Source: an uncultured Oscillospiraceae bacterium
Lineage (GTDB): Bacteria > Bacillota > Clostridia > Oscillospirales > Acutalibacteraceae
DNA length: 23,666 nt
Direction of reading: 5' to 3'
Assembly (NCBI GenBank): GCA_900542575.1
Contig: UQOE01000029.1
Coordinates: 1 to 23,666 of the forward strand
Shown: in pieces, positions 21,260-23,666 of the stretch
How the letters are laid out: each line of letters starts with the position of its first letter
Numbering within the stretch: the stretch's first letter is position 1
Notes under the pieces: generated by a model
What the model saw: only the letters and a program-made list of their open reading frames with translations
What the model was told of the DNA's origin: nothing
Database searches by the model: none
Program-made: the position numbers and the translations under genes

Positions 21260-22030
21260 TTATCTGCGTTTCTTGAATCCGAAGGGGGAGAAGCTGCGCT
21301 TGTCGGCGACGATGACAAGGGAGTCTTTGCGGTCGCCGTCCAGGGCGAGTTTGGCCTTGAAGACCTTGCCCTCCTCCGATTTAATGTTCTCGACAATGGT
21401 CTTGCCGGCGAACAGGGTCTGCGCCGCCACGGTGTCCAGCCGAATTTTCTTTGTCAGGATGCTCTCCGGATCTACCGGGTCAGTGACCGGGCACTGGAAC
21501 GGAAGTGCATAGCTGCAGTCCTCGGACTCGCAGGCGAAGGCCTCCTCGCCCTTGCGTACGTCGCTTCCGCAGAGGGGACAGGTTCCGACAGCCACGCCGG
21601 TGGGGATCTCCTTCTCCTCCTCTTCCTCCTCCTCGGGTTTGTTGTACTTGACGCTGGTGGGGAGCAGGTAGACGATCTTGCGGATCAAGGCCTCTTTGGA
21701 GAGATCTTTCGCATAGAGGACCTGCTTCCGCCCGAGCAGACGGCTGAGCTCCGGGACCTCGTGCGGATCGGATTGATCCAGCACGACCGGGACCAGCAGG
21801 GCCCCGCCCTTCTTCGCACTGCCATAGTGCCGCTTCGCGCTCCCGGACGCGATGGACGCCTTGGAAAAGAACACAATGGCCGCCGCCGTATTGGCGTTGG
21901 TCAGGCCCTCCGCGTAGTCCGCGGCAATGCCCTCGTCCCGCAGCGCGTTCAAAATGGGCGCAACCGCCTTGCGATCCGCGTCATCGCACCGCAGAGCGGC
22001 GTACATTTTGACATCATTGGTCTCATACAT
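21260..22030 (-). CDS. TIR-domain protein fused to a topoisomerase-type zinc ribbon
   Basis: The 256-residue protein has three parts. Residues 9-125 look like a TIR domain of the bacterial TIR_2 type (MYAALRCDDADRKAVAPIL, then AAAIVFFSKASIASGS, then GALLVPVVLD). A linker with seven consecutive Glu follows (133-139). Residues 150-245 have a four-Cys zinc ribbon (C151, C154, C167, C172) and the pattern LFAGKTIVENIKSEEGKVFKAKLAL, which matches the C-terminal repeat of topoisomerase III-like proteins, a nucleic-acid binding module. Active bacterial TIR domains usually have a catalytic Glu a few residues after the S-x-S-x motif. Here that position appears to be His68 (SAKRHYGSA), so NAD cleavage is doubtful and a signalling or scaffold role is possible. 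The ATG has only a GAGG 12 bases upstream. It is the first gene leftward, diverging from the SDR pseudogene. Confidence 0.7.
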   Translation of the reverse strand: MYETNDVKMYAALRCDDADRKAVAPILNALRDEGIAADYAEGLTNANTAAAIVFFSKASIASGSAKRHYGSAKKGGALLVPVVLDQSDPHEVPELSRLLGRKQVLYAKDLSKEALIRKIVYLLPTSVKYNKPEEEEEEEKEIPTGVAVGTCPLCGSDVRKGEEAFACESEDCSYALPFQCPVTDPVDPESILTKKIRLDTVAAQTLFAGKTIVENIKSEEGKVFKAKLALDGDRKDSLVIVADKRSFSPFGFKKRR

Positions 22031-22123
22031 GAAAAATCGAACCTCATTTCGTATTATTTGATAAGAATATATGTTAAAAAATTGTCATTAGAGAATATTT
22101 ATATGAGTGAAAGGAGCTTATTC

Positions 22124-22785
22124 ATGTCAAAAAAGATTTGTGTCATCACCGGCGGCGGCTCCGGCATGGGCCTAGCTACAGCAGCGCACATGGGCAATGC
22201 CTAAAAAATCATGTGTATCAACGCCCTCGGTACCATCTACGTCAACGAGGAGTTCACGAAAGTCATGGGCGCGAAGTCCTGCATAATTGACGTCGCCTCC
22301 ATGGCCGGCCACATGATGCCGGACCTGTACCCCATGCAGCTCTTCTACCGCCTGGCCTTCATAATGAGGAGGCTTTCGTAAAAGCCGCCGTCGGCATGTT
22401 TAAGGCCATGCCCGCCAAACTGCAGCCCGGCGCCGCCTACAGCATCTCGAAGAACTTTGACATCTGGTATGCGAAATACTACGCCATGCAGGTCGGTGAC
22501 CAGGGCATCCGCGTTCTCTCGGTCTCCCCCGGCGACTTCGCCACCCCCATGGGCAACCTGGAGAAGGCCGACGCCGAGAACTTCCTTCCCAAAGCCGCTC
22601 TGAAGCGATTCGGTGACCCCGACGAAATGGCCTGCCTCCTAACCGGACTGGCGGACCCGGACAACGGCTATCTGACCGCCATCAACGTCCTCTGCGACGG
22701 AGGCGTCATTGCCAGCATGAAACTCAACCCGCTTTACAGCCTGAAAGTCACCCTGAAGAGCGGCCTCGGCGTCCTGAAAGGGTAA
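22124..22785 (+). pseudogene. Decayed short-chain dehydrogenase
   Basis: The ATG at 22124 keeps a good AAAGGAG site and a normal SDR beginning (KKICVITGGGSGMGLATA). The frame then hits TAA at 22202 just after HMGNA. The remaining pieces follow in the same frame (MCINALGTIYVNEEFTKVMG, IIDVASMAGHMM) up to about 22380, and then in a shifted frame to the stop at 22783 (YSISKNFDIWYAKYYAMQ, LSVSPGDFATPMG, NVLCDGGVIASM). About 60 residues between the cofactor loop and the NALGTIYV strand are missing, including the NAG region. The YSISK motif survives. This is an inactivated gene with one internal deletion, a stop and a frameshift. It is related in type to the intact SDR at 10789. Confidence 0.85.
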
Positions 22786-23079
22786 TTATCTCGTTTTGTC
22801 AAATGACGTCGGCTTTTTCGTCAGTGGGCTCAGGTAGCGGTCCACCGCATTTTTCTTCTTCGTGGTCGTAACAATCTGATTGCTCTGCGGCATTGACAGC
22901 TGATACTGCCGATTGCTTACAATACAAAGAAGCGCCGTAATAACCATGAGAATGGCAAACAACCGCCGCTTCGGCAGGAACTTCTCCGAAACGGTGCTGG
23001 CAAAAAGCAGCCCCAGGAAGGCCACAGCTGCTATAAGGGTAACGATAAAAAGTACGAGCCAGAAGGTGTGCACACACAT
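22786..23079 (-). CDS. Small two-helix membrane protein, unknown function
   Basis: The ~97-residue product has two hydrophobic segments (FWLVLFIVTLIAAVAFLGLL and LFAILMVITALLCIV) separated by a basic loop (KFLPKRR), and a polar Lys/Thr-rich C-terminus. The start is uncertain: the ATG at 23079 is only two bases from the GGGAGG site, while the GTG at 23073 is better spaced. No family is recognised. Its stop codon directly abuts that of the convergent SDR pseudogene (22785/22786). It diverges from the zinc-knuckle gene at 23163. Confidence 0.65.
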   Translation of the reverse strand: MCVHTFWLVLFIVTLIAAVAFLGLLFASTVSEKFLPKRRLFAILMVITALLCIVSNRQYQLSMPQSNQIVTTTKKKNAVDRYLSPLTKKPTSFDKTR

Positions 23080-23162
23080 TCCTCCCTTTTTCAGAATATA
23101 GACAGTATAACACAAAACCTTTTCCCCGGTTTCGTCATCTGCTTTGTAAAGGGAGTGGAATC

Positions 23163-23489
23163 ATGGAAAAGAAAAAAACCGTATTTCTCGTCATTGGTAT
23201 TGTTCTGGCCGCCGTCATTCTGGCTGTTGGCATTTACCAGATCTATCTGGAGTCCCAGCGCACTTCCGCGCCGCCGACGGCGCAGGCACAGGCTCAGGCG
23301 GCTGTTTCTGCAACTGCTGCGGCTGCACCGGAGACAGAGCCGGTTTCACAGCCGAGTTGGCATACCTGTCCGGTCTGCGGCGGAAGCGGCGGAACCTGGG
23401 AGTATACCTATAACGGATATGGTATGGTCGTAGGGAGCTATTTCAGCCCGTGCCCAAATTGCAGTGGCAGCGGACAAGTCTTTTCTTAA
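23163..23489 (+). CDS. Membrane-anchored protein with DnaJ-like zinc-knuckle motifs
   Basis: The 108-residue protein has an N-terminal membrane helix (about residues 6-28), an Ala/Gln/Pro-rich linker and a C-terminal domain with two CxxCxGxG motifs: CPVCGGSG at 69-76 and CPNCSGSG at 97-104. These pairs are the zinc-binding repeats of DnaJ-type cysteine-rich domains, here only two rather than four and without a J domain. It may bind an unfolded or specific partner at the membrane. The domain is probably extracytoplasmic if the helix acts as an uncleaved signal anchor. The start has AGGGAG about eight bases upstream, and a hairpin terminator follows immediately. Confidence 0.8.
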   Translation: MEKKKTVFLVIGIVLAAVILAVGIYQIYLESQRTSAPPTAQAQAQAAVSATAAAAPETEPVSQPSWHTCPVCGGSGGTWEYTYNGYGMVVGSYFSPCPNCSGSGQVFS

Positions 23490-23493
23490 TTGC

Positions 23494-23531
23494 GACAGCG
23501 TACTGCAGACTAATGCGGTACGCTGTTTTTC
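23494..23531 (+). terminator. Intrinsic terminator of the zinc-knuckle gene
   Basis: ACAGCGTAC (23495-23503) and GTACGCTGT (23518-23526) form a perfect 9-bp stem followed by TTTTT, directly after the stop codon. Confidence 0.88.
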
Positions 23532-23562
23532 TGTGCTCCCGGACTCTGAGTTGGCGGGTAGA

Positions 23563-23591
23563 ATTTTCCCCGGCCCTGGGCTGGGGAAAAT
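23563..23591. repeat. 29-bp near-perfect palindrome
   Basis: ATTTTCCCCGGCCC and GGGCTGGGGAAAAT flank a single T, with one G-T mismatch. It lies 22 bases before the terminal repeat and could extrude as a cruciform. It has no T-tract and serves no visible gene. Confidence 0.7.
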
Positions 23592-23613
23592 CGGCTATAT
23601 AAAAATTTAGCAC

Positions 23614-23666
23614 GGCGAATTTACAATGTAAGTGCAACACATAGAAATGACACATAGCTTTCCTGT
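23614..23666. repeat. Right terminal repeat, probable insertion-sequence end
   Basis: This is an exact inverted copy of positions 1-53. It begins GGCGAATTTACAATGTAAG and runs off the end of the window. Confidence 0.6.

Overview
The window looks like one complete contig from a Bacillota bacterium, most likely a Clostridia-type, host-associated organism. The evidence is moderately high GC in the genes, strong AGGAG-type ribosome binding sites, AT-rich sigma-A-like promoters, many intrinsic terminators, Gram-positive style signal peptides, and a load of secreted proteins that includes two serpins. I cannot name the species. The first and last 53 bases are the same sequence in inverted orientation, probably the end of an insertion sequence that stopped assembly on both sides.

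Layout. (1) 72-4613: an ECF-type sigma factor gene that continues into a membrane segment and a (Val-Thr-Gly)n tail. It is flanked by three secreted paralogues of unknown function (992-72, 1984-1067, 4613-3804) and a small acidic cytoplasmic protein (2411-1992). The sigma gene and the leftward operon diverge from one short region carrying a clear sigma-A promoter and a possible ECF promoter. (2) 4620-7373: a gene-free stretch with an orphan terminator, a frameshifted PD-(D/E)XK-like nuclease gene, a repeat-bearing spacer, and an MFS transporter. (3) 7525-10676: two rightward secreted proteins, one unrecognised and one lipase-like. (4) 10789-17112: a short-chain dehydrogenase, an intergenic array of a 10-bp repeat, then a leftward operon of an SseB-macro-domain protein and two secreted serpins, preceded by a secreted metallophosphoesterase. 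(5) 17345-18480: a small membrane protein and a long gene-free region with degenerate 34-bp inverted-repeat units that also occur once near 5827. (6) 22030-18537: leftward genes for a TIR / topoisomerase-type zinc-ribbon protein, a nitrilase, a LysR regulator and a Nudix hydrolase. (7) 22124-23530: a decayed SDR pseudogene and two small membrane proteins, one with DnaJ-like zinc-knuckle motifs.

How it fits together. The serpins, lipase-like protein, phosphoesterase and the three-paralogue family point to an envelope or secreted interface. The sigma factor is the obvious candidate regulator of the paralogues around it, but that link is inferred from position. The nitrilase and LysR genes look like a small catabolic or detoxification unit. 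The least explained items are the tailed sigma factor with its secreted paralogues, the TIR-zinc-ribbon fusion, and the two kinds of intergenic repeats (helically phased TGGCAGATCA copies and the TGGACGGAA/TTCCGTCCA dyads).
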